DNA of 64,000 nucleotides. Source: an uncultured Ruminococcus sp. (lineage in GTDB: Bacteria > Bacillota > Clostridia > Oscillospirales > Ruminococcaceae). A program made the position numbers and the translations under genes. Positions 1-8,314 of this stretch are shown here, in pieces. Every line of letters starts with the position of its first letter. Within the stretch, counting starts at the first letter, position 1. The notes below the pieces were generated by a model, which saw nothing but the letters and a program-made list of their open reading frames with translations, was not told where the DNA came from and ran no database searches. The stretch is from assembly GCA_900541495.1 (NCBI GenBank), contig UQKC01000001.1, positions 62,001 to 126,000 on the forward strand. Reading direction: 5' to 3'.

Positions 1-1
1 C

Positions 2-700
2 AGTGTTGTTTCCGCAATTAGAGCAGCTGCAGAAAACATCAGACATATCCGTGATATGACTAAGCTCACCGAGCGACTTTCGGACGGAGAATACATATCC
101 GGTTCGCAGATATCTGAAATCGACCTTGGAAAGGGAAGTGCAGGCATTAGGCTGGACTTTGACGGTGAACTTTTCTACAAAATTCTCGGCGAAGAAACGG
201 GCATTGATATCAAAAACGACAATGACCTTATGCCGCTTCTGAAAGACCTTATCGCTATCAAAAAGAAATATGAAAAAGTAGAAAATGCTTTGAATGAAGT
301 AGAAGCAACGGGATATGGCATCGTTATGCCCGATATCGACGATCTTTCACTCGAAGAACCCGAGATCGTTAAGCAGGGTGGAAAATACGGTGTTCGTCTG
401 AAAGCTTCTGCGCCGTCAATTCACATGATGAAAGCTGATATCGTCACCGAAGTCAACCCGATAGTCGGTTCGGAAAAGCAGTCGGAAGAGTTGGTTATGT
501 ATCTTATGAATGAATTCAATGATGACCCAACAAAAATTTGGAACTCCAACATCTTTGGCAAATCTCTGCACGACCTTGTTAATGAGGGTCTGCACAACAA
601 GCTTTATAAGATGCCCGTTGACGCTCGACTCAAACTCCAGGAAACGCTTGAACGTATTATCAACGAAGGCTGCGGCGGACTTATTTGCTTTATTCTTTGA
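2..700 (+). CDS. spoIVA: Stage IV sporulation protein A, C-terminal part (cut by window start)
   Basis: The reading frame is open from the first bases, so the 5' end lies outside the window; 232 residues are visible. The tail matches SpoIVA as I know it: RDMTKLTE near the start of the visible part, then EEPEIVKQGGKYGVRLKA, SAPSIHMMKADI, SNIFGKSLHDLVNEGL, and the terminal NEGCGGLICFIL. SpoIVA is the cytoskeletal ATPase that polymerises on the forespore surface and anchors the coat basement layer. Its N-terminal ATPase domain is not in view. A strong hairpin terminator follows closely. The last residues are hydrophobic, as is usual for the family. Confidence 0.96.
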   Translation, partial: SVVSAIRAAAENIRHIRDMTKLTERLSDGEYISGSQISEIDLGKGSAGIRLDFDGELFYKILGEETGIDIKNDNDLMPLLKDLIAIKKKYEKVENALNEVEATGYGIVMPDIDDLSLEEPEIVKQGGKYGVRLKASAPSIHMMKADIVTEVNPIVGSEKQSEELVMYLMNEFNDDPTKIWNSNIFGKSLHDLVNEGLHNKLYKMPVDARLKLQETLERIINEGCGGLICFIL

Positions 701-727
701 TTTCTTCCTTGTCTTTTGTCATAAAAA

Positions 728-770
728 ACAGCACCCTTGCAGGTTCAATGCAAGGGTGCTGTACTTTTAT
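728..770. terminator. Bidirectional intrinsic terminator
   Basis: A perfect 14-bp stem (728-741 with 749-762) and a 7-nt loop are flanked by an A-run on the left and a T-rich run on the right. It sits between the convergent spoIVA and the large repeat-protein gene and could serve both. Confidence 0.9.
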
Positions 771-774
771 TTGG

Positions 775-3700
775 TTATGATAACTTGTTGCCGCATTCTG
801 CGCAGAATTTAGCGTTTGGACTTGTTATTCTTGCGCCGCACTGGTCGCAGAAACGAGGCTTAGGTTCTTCAGAAGCAGGCTGTTCATCTGCTTTTTCCTC
901 TGCTGCTTCAGCGGCAGGTGCTTCTTCCGTTTTTTCAGCTGCTTCGGTCTTTTCTTCAACTGCTTCTGCTGTCGGTTCAGCGGTTTCAGTTTTAGGTGCA
1001 GGAGCTTCATTTACTGCTGCGTTTATAGCAGCAACAGGTATTTCCTGCGTTCTTTCCTTAACGGCATTTTCAAGGAGTTCCTTCATCTTTTCAGCAGAAC
1101 GCTGATCTCTTATGTAATTAACAAGAGCAGTCATAGCCTTAGCTGTGCCGTCAATGGTATTCTTGTTTATTGCACAGTTGATCTCGTTGGTGTTGCCGTT
1201 TCTCTCAGTCACAACGATAGATGTGCTTACAAACGACTTCTTAGCCTGGAACGAAACGATATCGTCGATCTTAATACGATTGAACACGCCCTTATTGATA
1301 AAGTAGAAATACTCTGTTGTAAGAGCAAAACCGTTATCTCCCGAATTGTCATGGAGAAAGATAGGAAGTTCATATCTTCCGACAGAGATATAATTCTTGC
1401 AGGCCTCATCATACTTAGGGTAAAAGAGGTTTGAAAGAGTAGGAACAAGGAAGTTTGCTGTTGAAACATTGAACTCATCGATCTTCTGCTTAAGGAACAT
1501 AATATATGTTCTCTGCTCGTTATTTTTGAGTTCCATAATATGTGATTCGATCATATCAAGATACTTGTTCTTGACTGTATCATCGAGAGCCATTGTTCTG
1601 AGGCGAACTATAACATCAAGCGACTTCTTTGCACTGAGATTGTTGATATTTCCGATAATATCGGTAACTTCCTTTTCGGCAAGGAAAGAAAGGCACTCAT
1701 CGACTTTAACGATGTACTTCGTTTTGAGTTCAAGAGGACATCTGTATTCTTCGATCTTTGATTTAACAGCGAGAAGCTCTTCCTTAGACATATTTTCAAC
1801 GCCGTCCATAAGTTTCTCAATGTTTTCAATGTGGAGTTCTTTTATTCTGTTTTCAAGCTGCTCAATTCGTTCTGTCTTCTTATCCTCGTGGAAATCACCA
1901 TTCTTAATAGTATCGAGAGCATAAATTGCCTTATCAACATCAATGGTGGTAATATCACCAATGATAGCATCAAGTTTTTCTGTTTCAAGAACAGAAGCTC
2001 TTTCAGCTATCTTATTTACACCTCGCTCAAAGTTTTCGAGTGTAACTTCGTTATCGGCAAGTTTATCGGAAAGATCAGACTTGAACTGTTCAAGCTCACT
2101 TTCGGACATATTCTGAACTGTATCAAGAAGCTTGTTATATTCAGCATTTTTGATATTGTCGATACATTCATCGATCTTAGCATAATATTCATCGCTGATT
2201 GCAACATATTCTTCGTTTTCAGCAATTTCATTTCTGAGCTTTTCAAGCTGTTCGATATCCATTTCGGAAATTCCCGAGCAGAGTTCATCAAGCTCTTCAC
2301 GACGAAGTTCATCTTCACGTTCGGTTACCTTTTTGAGATAAACTGTTGTGATAGATTCATCGTAAGTACCGCTGAGAAGAACATCTTTGAGTTCATTCAA
2401 AGCGTCCTGATTCATAGAGAAGATATACTTGCAGCGTTCAGCAAGCTCAGAGTTCTTGAGTTCAGCCTCACGGCGGTCAATTCTGTCAAAGCATTTATCC
2501 TTGAGTTCGCTGTTGTAATTCTTATCGGAAGAATTGATCTTTGAACGAAGCTCATCAAGCTGATCCTGTTCCATATTTTCGATGTTTTCACACATTGAAG
2601 CAAGTTCTTCATCAATAAGGGTCTGTTCACGCTGTGCGACCTTGACCATATAGGGAGCGATAAGTTCATCGCTGTAGCTCTTTTCGCTGAGAACGGACTT
2701 GATGCTTTCAAGTTCTTCTTCTGTTGCAAAATCAACATTTTCAAAAAGCTTTTCAACTTCGTGATGCTCGTAATCAACGATAAGTCTGTCGATCTCTTCG
2801 ATATATGCACTCGTGTACTTTTCGGGGAACTTGTCACTTGAAAGCTTAAGCTTTGCATCTGTAAGCATATCAAGTGTAAATTCATCCATACCGCTGCAAA
2901 TAAGATTGATCTCAGCCTTGATCTTATCATCTGCAAACTGCTCTATCTTGCGTGTATAGCTTTCAGCCATTACAGCAGGATATCTGCCAGAATTTACACT
3001 CTGGAGCAGGGTAGATATCTCGGCAGTATCCATATCATCAAGCTTTGCAATTCTTCTGTCGAGTTCCTCTGTAAATGCGATATCAAGGTGATTGTTGATA
3101 TCGGGAAGCTTGGCATTTATAACAGATTCCGCATATCCGGATTTAAGGACATCATCACGAAGCTTGATAGTTTCATCAGCGTCAAGCGTTGGCAGACCAA
3201 GGCAAAGCTGATCGAGCATACTTTCCTCAACGCAGTTCATTGCCATCTTAACTTTGAGAAGATATTTTGACTTTGTGACATCGTCAATAGTAATACCTTC
3301 AATATGCTTTTTGAGCTGATTGAGTTCATCTTCGTTAAGAGCAGAAAGATTTATGCAAAGTGTCTGGAGTTCAAGTTCATTTGCTACTGCGCGCTTCATA
3401 GCCTCGGGAGTGTCAAAAACAGTTCCGTTAAAGCTTCTGCTGCGAATATCAGCATCCTTGATATATTCAGCAAGCTCGTCAATATAGCTTCTGTCCTCAA
3501 AGCCATACTTTACGTTAACTTTTTCAAGTTCGTCCTTTATGATCTCAGCCTGCTTGATCCCCGAAACAAAGTTGCCGTTTTCATCAAAAAGATCAGCATT
3601 CAGATAGGAATCAAAAATAATACGCTGAAGTGTAGCTTTATCTACAGGTGCAACATTCCAGAAGTTTGCAAGCTTTTCGAGATTAGCTTCTTCCTCGGGA

Positions 3701-4821
3701 TATCTGTAAAGCGTATATGCAAAAATACCATAGCTTTCAGGTCTGAATGAAAGTATCTTGGAAATAAGGAACTTTTCTTCGGCAGAACCCTGCGAGCCTG
3801 AAAATTCCTTCTGTTCAAGGTCTTTCATAAGCGAAACGTAGTCACTGTCTGAATTAACGGAATAGCTGTACTCAAAGAGATCAGACTTTGTAAGTGCATC
3901 GGTAAATGCTATCTTCACTGCAGCCATAGCAGTGCTGTTTCCGTCAATATTGATACCGTGTGATTTTTCCTTAAGTTCTTCTTCTGAAAGATTTATGTAC
4001 TTGTTTACATACTCGGAAACAAACTTGTCAAGAGTAATTGTAACGCCGTTGTTTGAAAGCACTTCAACAGCAAGCTTTCTGATAAATTTATCAGCAGAGA
4101 ATTCAAATTCTGAAGCCTTAAAAATTTCGTCAGCTTCGGAAAGTTCACCTGCGATAGCGTTAAACTGCTCAAAAAGAACATCAGTTTTCAGTATTCTTGT
4201 GGTTTTGCCGTCAATGATGACCTTTTTATCAAAAAGATCAAATGTAAGGTCATTCGTATCTGCAAAATCAGGCGCTTCATCAACACATTTTGCAAAATAC
4301 TTATCAATACATTTCTGAATATATTCAGCACCGAGCGTGATTATCTCGCCGATCTCTGCTTTGTTCCAGAAGAATGTATTATTGATTTTCTTAAAATGAA
4401 GGACTCTATTGGTAAGGGGAGTGACAGGAGCGTATCTTTTGCCCTTTTCACGCATATATGCTTCGCTTACAACAATAGTATCATTCTTTCCGTTTATCAT
4501 CCAATCCTCGGCATAGAATGCGTTCTCAGCCATAATATCGGTAAGATATACATAGCCATTCTCGGCAGCTATCTCTCTCGCTCTTGTGATATTGAAAGAC
4601 TGCCATTCTTCATTGTCGGCAGACATTAAAAGCATGTCGGAATAACGGCAGATATTAAGTCCGTTGCTCTTAGCTTCCTCGTCAGAACATCTGCATATCA
4701 ATTCATTTTTCTGGGTAGGATGACATATAAATTTAGCTTCGGAAAAGCACTTGTTTTCGAGTTCATCGGCAAAAGCAAAGCATTTTTCCTTAAATACGTC
4801 ATACTGATTAAATACGTCCAT
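775..4821 (-). CDS. Giant helical-repeat protein with C-terminal zinc ribbon, function unknown
   Basis: About 1,348 residues. I chose the ATG at 4821 because GGGGG lies about 7 nt upstream; a TTG seven codons earlier is also open. The N-terminal ~500 residues are an unrecognised, mixed alpha-rich region. Residues ~540-1130 are a tandem series of roughly ten diverged ~60-residue helical repeats, with recurring patterns such as L..LC..I..M....L..L...I and Y...I..RE..L...EL. Next comes a ~120-residue domain starting near YIMFLKQ and containing GYELPIF-like and FYFINKG strands, which resembles the small beta (PH-like) domains found in bacterial membrane-stress proteins. An Ala/Glu/Pro linker and a double-CxxC zinc ribbon (FCDQCGA...FCAECGN) end the protein. 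No signal peptide or membrane segment is seen. It stands alone, convergent with spoIVA. Function is not assignable. Confidence 0.88.
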   Translation of the reverse strand: MDVFNQYDVFKEKCFAFADELENKCFSEAKFICHPTQKNELICRCSDEEAKSNGLNICRYSDMLLMSADNEEWQSFNITRAREIAAENGYVYLTDIMAENAFYAEDWMINGKNDTIVVSEAYMREKGKRYAPVTPLTNRVLHFKKINNTFFWNKAEIGEIITLGAEYIQKCIDKYFAKCVDEAPDFADTNDLTFDLFDKKVIIDGKTTRILKTDVLFEQFNAIAGELSEADEIFKASEFEFSADKFIRKLAVEVLSNNGVTITLDKFVSEYVNKYINLSEEELKEKSHGINIDGNSTAMAAVKIAFTDALTKSDLFEYSYSVNSDSDYVSLMKDLEQKEFSGSQGSAEEKFLISKILSFRPESYGIFAYTLYRYPEEEANLEKLANFWNVAPVDKATLQRIIFDSYLNADLFDENGNFVSGIKQAEIIKDELEKVNVKYGFEDRSYIDELAEYIKDADIRSRSFNGTVFDTPEAMKRAVANELELQTLCINLSALNEDELNQLKKHIEGITIDDVTKSKYLLKVKMAMNCVEESMLDQLCLGLPTLDADETIKLRDDVLKSGYAESVINAKLPDINNHLDIAFTEELDRRIAKLDDMDTAEISTLLQSVNSGRYPAVMAESYTRKIEQFADDKIKAEINLICSGMDEFTLDMLTDAKLKLSSDKFPEKYTSAYIEEIDRLIVDYEHHEVEKLFENVDFATEEELESIKSVLSEKSYSDELIAPYMVKVAQREQTLIDEELASMCENIENMEQDQLDELRSKINSSDKNYNSELKDKCFDRIDRREAELKNSELAERCKYIFSMNQDALNELKDVLLSGTYDESITTVYLKKVTEREDELRREELDELCSGISEMDIEQLEKLRNEIAENEEYVAISDEYYAKIDECIDNIKNAEYNKLLDTVQNMSESELEQFKSDLSDKLADNEVTLENFERGVNKIAERASVLETEKLDAIIGDITTIDVDKAIYALDTIKNGDFHEDKKTERIEQLENRIKELHIENIEKLMDGVENMSKEELLAVKSKIEEYRCPLELKTKYIVKVDECLSFLAEKEVTDIIGNINNLSAKKSLDVIVRLRTMALDDTVKNKYLDMIESHIMELKNNEQRTYIMFLKQKIDEFNVSTANFLVPTLSNLFYPKYDEACKNYISVGRYELPIFLHDNSGDNGFALTTEYFYFINKGVFNRIKIDDIVSFQAKKSFVSTSIVVTERNGNTNEINCAINKNTIDGTAKAMTALVNYIRDQRSAEKMKELLENAVKERTQEIPVAAINAAVNEAPAPKTETAEPTAEAVEEKTEAAEKTEEAPAAEAAEEKADEQPASEEPKPRFCDQCGARITSPNAKFCAECGNKLS

Positions 4822-5037
4822 ATTTTTGCCCCCAAATTTCAAAATTATATATTTATATCATACCAAAATTCCCTTAAAAAGTCAATAACTTATTGCAATT
4901 TTAACAATAATTCTTTTTTTAGGCAATTTATTTTATTAATTTTATCAGATTAAACAGTTAGCTTTGTAAAATAAGATAAATAAAAAGTTTGCTTTTGCCG
5001 AATTTTAAAATTTCATTGCAAAATAGTTCCAATCCCA

Positions 5038-5066
5038 TTGACAAAAACTTAATTTTGTTACATAAT
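5038..5066 (+). promoter_or_regulatory. Sigma-A-type promoter of the GH4-like gene
   Basis: -35 TTGACA (5038-5043), 17-bp spacer, -10 CATAAT (5061-5066). A purine-rich ribosome site (GGGGAAGG) follows 11 nt before the ATG at 5103. Confidence 0.75.
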
Positions 5067-5102
5067 ATATGTATATATTAATAGGGGAAGGAAATTCCTG
5101 AT

Positions 5103-6470
5103 ATGAATAACGATAAAAGAATCAAAATCGCCTATATTGGCGGCGGTTCATACAATTTTGGCTGGAAACTTTTTTCTGAATTGGCTGCCGAAGAAATTTG
5201 TGCGACTATCAACCTTTATGACAAGGATAAGCAGCTTTCGCTGACTAATGAAGTTATAGGAAATAATTTGAGGGATAACCCACGATGCAAAAGTGATATA
5301 GTATTTCTTGCCTGCGACACTCCCGAAGATGCATTAAAGGGAGCGGATATCGTCTTAATGTCGATAAGCTGCGGAAATACCGATGATGAAGCTGCACTCC
5401 ACAATATTATTGAAAAATACGGAATTATCCAAACCTCAGGTGAACAAACAGGACCTATCGGCGTGATAAACGCACTGTGGATCCTCCCTGATTACATCAA
5501 ATATGCCGAGCTTATTAAAAAGTATTGTCCAAATGCCTGGGTAATAAATCTGAGCAATCCAATGTCGGAATGTATTGACATAATGATAAAGGTTTTCCCT
5601 GAAATAAAAATATTTGGCTCGACAAATGAGCTTTTTCAAACGCTCGAATTTATCGGAGGACTTGTTGAAACCGAAAATGGCATATCCAATGTTCGCAGAC
5701 GTGATATAAAATATAACCTTATGGGTATAAGCGGTTTTTCATGGTTCGATAAAATTAGCTACGACGGGGAAGATATAATGCCGATCTTCCGCAAATATGC
5801 CGAAAAATTCTATAAAACGGGCTACGAACTTCACCCGGGCGAATATAAAACCAATCCTTTTTCATCCGCAAATAAAGTCAAATTTGACCTTTTTCTGAGA
5901 TATGGTCTTATTCCTGCCGTAAGTGACAGAACGATCGCAGAATTTTGTCCGCCTTGGTATTTAAGAAGTAAGAAAACTATTGAAAACTGGAAATTCAGCG
6001 GTTCAGCAGTAAATTACAATAAAAAGCTCTCAATAGACCGCCAGGGAAGAGTTAAGCCTCTTATGAGCGGAAATGAGTACCTCGCCATAGGCGGATATAC
6101 CAGCGATGTTGTACTCCAGATACGTGCACTTATAGGTAACGGAAATCTTATAACAAACGCCTGCAGAACAAATAAAGGCCAGATTTCTAATCTTCCAGAG
6201 AATGCTGTTGTTGCATCAAACGCGCTTATAAGCAAAAATAACGTTCAAACAGTTACTTCAGGCGTACTTCCAGATGAGATCGCAGCTATTGCAATAAGAC
6301 ATATTTCAAATCAGAACACAATAGTAAAATCCGTAATTGAAAAGGATCTTGATGTAGCTTTTAATGCATTTCTCAACGATCCGCTCGTCTGCATCGATCT
6401 CGACAGTGCAGGAGAACTTTACAAAGAAATGCTTTCCGCAGTAAGCAAAGATCTTGTTTATTTTTGTTGA
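5103..6470 (+). CDS. Glycoside hydrolase family 4-like protein with replaced metal-ligand motifs
   Basis: 455 residues, the usual GH4 length. The N-terminal Rossmann fold is clear: IAYIGGGSYNFG (res 9-20), INLYDKD acidic strand, GADIVLMSIS, and the NLSNPMSE loop (149-156) that corresponds to the family's TNP motif. GH4 enzymes use NAD+ and a divalent metal held by a Cys (CH[ES] motif) and a His (NH..W motif) to cleave alpha- or beta-glycosides by an oxidation/elimination route. Here the Cys position reads FGSTNE (171-176) and the His position reads GISGFSW (208-214), so both ligands look lost. It is monocistronic with its own promoter and terminator. It may be a GH4-derived NAD-dependent oxidoreductase or a non-catalytic member; the fold assignment is firmer than the activity. 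Confidence 0.85.
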   Translation: MNNDKRIKIAYIGGGSYNFGWKLFSELAAEEICATINLYDKDKQLSLTNEVIGNNLRDNPRCKSDIVFLACDTPEDALKGADIVLMSISCGNTDDEAALHNIIEKYGIIQTSGEQTGPIGVINALWILPDYIKYAELIKKYCPNAWVINLSNPMSECIDIMIKVFPEIKIFGSTNELFQTLEFIGGLVETENGISNVRRRDIKYNLMGISGFSWFDKISYDGEDIMPIFRKYAEKFYKTGYELHPGEYKTNPFSSANKVKFDLFLRYGLIPAVSDRTIAEFCPPWYLRSKKTIENWKFSGSAVNYNKKLSIDRQGRVKPLMSGNEYLAIGGYTSDVVLQIRALIGNGNLITNACRTNKGQISNLPENAVVASNALISKNNVQTVTSGVLPDEIAAIAIRHISNQNTIVKSVIEKDLDVAFNAFLNDPLVCIDLDSAGELYKEMLSAVSKDLVYFC

Positions 6471-6472
6471 TA

Positions 6473-6520
6473 AAAATCAGTCTTATACAAACAATTAAAT
6501 TTGTATAAGACTGATTTTTT
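6473..6520. terminator. Intrinsic terminator after the GH4-like gene
   Basis: A long perfect stem (6473-6491 with 6500-6518) around an 8-nt loop, followed by T-rich sequence, begins directly after the stop codon. Confidence 0.92.
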
Positions 6521-6612
6521 AATATTGATCTTTATTACTATTACAGTAATTGTGTAATAGTGGCATAAAACAGGTATTTTGAGTTATTGGATAGTAGTGT
6601 TTGATGTCTATT

Positions 6613-6633
6613 TAATTTCGCTAAATAAAAGTT
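6613..6633 (+). repeat. attL: left copy of 21-bp direct repeat
   Basis: Identical to 16194-16214. It carries the left palindrome arm (TAATTTCGCTAAA), the 6-bp centre TAAAAG and the first two bases of the right arm. To its right the phage sequence (AATACGTCG) replaces the chromosomal right arm. Confidence 0.85.
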
Positions 6634-6646
6634 AATACGTCGTTTT

Positions 6647-6671
6647 TCCCCTCGGCTGTGAAGTCGGGGGA
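6647..6671. other. GC-rich hairpin near the left prophage end
   Basis: Arms TCCCC (6647-6651) and GGGGA (6667-6671) extend through CG/CG and CT/AG pairs, with one bulge, to a GTGA loop; T-rich sequence follows on the plus side. It could be a terminator reading toward the phage or a packaging-signal stem in the ssDNA form. No transposase lies nearby, so an IS200-type end is unlikely. Confidence 0.45.
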
Positions 6672-6772
6672 TTTTGCTTTATAAAATTTTGTGAACGAAT
6701 AATTTTTTGTGTGAATTTTAGTGCAATGGAAAATAATGCAGTCGGATATAGAGCATAGATTATTGATATTGA

Positions 6773-6802
6773 TAAACAAAAAAAATGCCCTTTCGGGCAT
6801 TT
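6773..6802 (-). terminator. Intrinsic terminator of the leftmost phage gene
   Basis: Stem AAATGCCC/GGGCATTT (6783-6790, 6795-6802) with a TTTC loop begins 1 nt past the stop codon. The A-run at 6778-6785 becomes the U-tract on the minus strand. Confidence 0.9.
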
Positions 6803-6803
6803 C

Positions 6804-7037
6804 TTAGAATGGAAGTTCATCAGGGTCAATTTCATCAATGAAATTTTTTATATCTTCATCTGTTGCGATTTGAAAAGGACCTATAAAATCATATATACTT
6901 GGCTTTGACTCTGCCTGTGGAGTTGTTGCTAAATTCTGCCTATTTTCCCCGTGTAAAGTGTGATTGGAAAAACTTTCGACATAATCCCAAGTGCGCTCAC
7001 TTACCTCGTAATAATCGTTGTTGCATAAACCGTACAT
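6804..7037 (-). CDS. Small phage protein of unknown function (intact copy of an inverted gene duplication)
   Basis: 77 residues, starting MYGLCNNDYYEV at the ATG preceded by AAAGGAGAAA; an ORF extension upstream lacks a ribosome site. The C-terminus is acidic (DEDIKNFIDEIDPDELPF). No membrane segment or known motif is recognised. A decayed, inverted copy lies on the plus strand at about 7235-7557 and keeps ~30 further C-terminal codons, so this copy may be a shortened version. It lies in the early, origin-proximal end of the prophage and runs against the structural operon. A regulatory or host-interaction role would be a guess. Confidence 0.6.
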   Translation of the reverse strand: MYGLCNNDYYEVSERTWDYVESFSNHTLHGENRQNLATTPQAESKPSIYDFIGPFQIATDEDIKNFIDEIDPDELPF

Positions 7038-7234
7038 AATATTTTTTCTCCTTTGAATTTGATTTCGTTGCACGTTAATTACCTTATTTTTTTTTGCGGC
7101 TTTTTACCAAGTTTTAAAGCTTCTGTGAATAGATTTTTAAAGGAGTGAGGAACGAGCGGAATGGAAAAGGTATTAACAAAAGGTTTAAAAGGTGGTAGAA
7201 AATTGCAAAAAAAATAAGGTATAGTGCAGAATCG

Positions 7235-7557
7235 AAAGCAAATCAAAGGAGAAAAAAATTGTGCGGTTTGAGCAACGGCGGTTTGGAGAGTGTGAGCGTT
7301 TGGGATTATGTCGGAAGTTTTTTTACACTTTACACAAGGAAAGTGGCAGAATTTAGCTTCAACGGAGCTGATAGAGTCAAAGTCAAGTGTATATGATTTG
7401 TCCTTTTCAGCTTGCAATAGATGAAGATATAAAAAATTTCATTGATGAAATTGACCTTGATGAACTTATTCTAAAAAGTGCGCAAAAGGGTGTTTACGGT
7501 GCAGGAATAGAAATAATCTGTGCGCCGTATCAGCGGAATGAAAAGGAATTGCAATAA
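7235..7557 (+). pseudogene. Decayed inverted copy of the 77-residue phage gene
   Basis: The plus strand here aligns with the reverse complement of 6804-7060. The ribosome site (CAAATCAAAGGAG), the codons for WDYV.SF, the QNLA region and the block encoding DEDIKNFIDEID are all recognisable, the last at near identity. The start is GTG/TTG-like, and small deletions shift the frame to an early stop in the middle. The 3' part is open again and continues past the end of the intact copy to ...RNEKELQ at 7557. Together the two copies form a several-hundred-base inverted repeat that could pair in single-stranded phage DNA. Confidence 0.7.
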
Positions 7558-7667
7558 AATGCCTCCGCTCGGTTGAGAGCGTGGCGCACACTTGCGCCCA
7601 GGAGTTCACAAAACTTTTACAATACTACCTTGCGGAATACGGAGTTGCGCATATAATTAAAAACCCG

Positions 7668-7726
7668 GGAGATAGACCCGCACGTTGACGGAGATAGACC
7701 CGCACGTTGACGGAGATAGACCCGCA
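7668..7726 (+). repeat. 22-bp iterons, about 2.7 copies
   Basis: The unit GGAGATAGACCCGCACGTTG plus AC starts at 7668, 7690 and 7712 (last copy partial). The 13-bp core GAGATAGACCCGC occurs at 7669, 7691 and 7713. Its reverse complement GCGGGTCTATCTC occurs once in each of the three following 71-bp repeats, so the two repeat sets can pair with each other. Candidate Rep binding sites. Confidence 0.85.
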
Positions 7727-7736
7727 GTTTAGGAAT

Positions 7737-7949
7737 CTGAACATCTGACGTTTTCAGACATCTAACGAATCCGAGAACGACCCACGACCGCAAGCGGGTC
7801 TATCTCTCTGAACATCTGACAGCTTCGAACATCTAACGAATCCGAGAACGACCCACGACCGCAAGCGGGTCTATCTCTTTGAACATCTGACAGCTGCGAA
7901 CATCTAATGGATATGAGAACGACCCACGACCGCAAGCGGGCCTATCTCC
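7737..7949 (+). repeat. Three tandem 71-bp repeats
   Basis: Units start at 7737, 7808 and 7879. Each has two GAACATCT-type boxes, then GAGAACGACCCACGACCGCA and AGCGGGTCTATCTC; copies 1 and 2 are nearly identical and copy 3 has a handful of changes. Short stems (CCG-CAAG-CGG) occur in each unit. The units are contiguous, with no spacers, so this is not a CRISPR array. Confidence 0.88.
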
Positions 7950-8076
7950 CTTAACCAGCCAAAATGCGCAACGGAGTATTACGCAAGGTGGAGATTGTAA
8001 AAGCTTTGTGAACGGTGTACAGTGTGGGCGTTGTTCGGTTCGCTGTTTCTTCGGTGTTTGCCGTCTGTGTGGGCGC

Positions 8077-8122
8077 AAAAAAATGACGGTTATTCCGCTT
8101 GCGGGGTAACCGTCATTTTTTT
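8077..8122. terminator. Strong bidirectional hairpin beside the origin-like region
   Basis: A perfect 16-bp stem (8077-8092 with 8107-8122), A-run on the left and T-run on the right, flanked by further GGCGC/GCGCC pairing. It terminates the minus-strand repressor gene that ends at 8139. A stable hairpin at this place could equally be the phage packaging signal. Confidence 0.85.
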
Positions 8123-8138
8123 ATCGTGCGCCGCACGT

Positions 8139-8294
8139 TTATTTCTCCTGCATTTCATAATATTTTTTAATAATCTGTATAACTTGCGCCGAAAATGTTC
8201 TTGTTTCGTTTTCTGCGCTTCTTTTAACTTTTTCTGCTAATTCTTTTGGAAAGCGTATGCTTTTGACTAAATTTTCTTCTTTGTCATTCATCAT
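8139..8294 (-). CDS. Ribbon-helix-helix (Arc-type) repressor, 51 residues
   Basis: The sequence MMNDKEENLVKSIRFPKE then LAEKVKRSAENETRTFSAQV and IQIIKKYYEMQEK shows the Arc/MetJ pattern: a short beta strand (KSIRF), helix A, a turn with NETRTFSAQ, and helix B. The gene is divergent from the structural operon; AGAGGG precedes the start codon. Its own promoter overlaps two ACTACA boxes, and three further boxes of the same motif lie toward the operon, so it is likely an autoregulated repressor of phage gene expression. The fold is clear from sequence; the target is inferred from layout. Confidence 0.8.
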   Translation of the reverse strand: MMNDKEENLVKSIRFPKELAEKVKRSAENETRTFSAQVIQIIKKYYEMQEK

Positions 8295-8314
8295 AGTTTT
8301 ACACCCTCTTTCAA

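Larger units (their letters stand above)
7604..8013. repeat. Large imperfect inverted repeat bracketing the iterons (origin-like region)
   Basis: The left arm 7604-7652 (GTTCACAAAACTTTTACAAT... to GTTGCGCAT) is matched in reverse complement by 7964-8013 with few mismatches. Weaker pairing (CACACT motifs) extends outward to about 7585 and 8030. The arms enclose two families of tandem repeats. No gene is seen in 7558-8138. In an inovirus this is where the intergenic region with replication origin and packaging signal is expected; that role is inferred. Confidence 0.8.

Noticed and set aside
1831..2544. 237-codon plus ORF inside the repeat-protein gene
   Set aside because: Antisense shadow; the minus frame has a start, ribosome site and domain structure.
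6647..6671. Possible IS200/IS605 end hairpin
   Set aside because: No transposase, no second end; better explained as phage terminator or packaging stem.
7079..7417. 112-codon minus ORF
   Set aside because: It is antisense to the decayed gene copy, has no ribosome site, and its open frame follows from the overlap.
7668..7949. Tandem repeats that might be read as a CRISPR array
   Set aside because: Units are contiguous 22-bp and 71-bp direct repeats with no unique spacers and no cas genes; they fit iterons.
7833..8078. 81-codon minus ORF over the 71-bp repeats
   Set aside because: It encodes repeat-derived sequence, has no ribosome site and covers the inverted-repeat arm.
8022..8240. 72-codon plus ORF
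   Set aside because: It runs through the strong hairpin at 8077-8122 and antisense to the RHH gene; composition is not protein-like.
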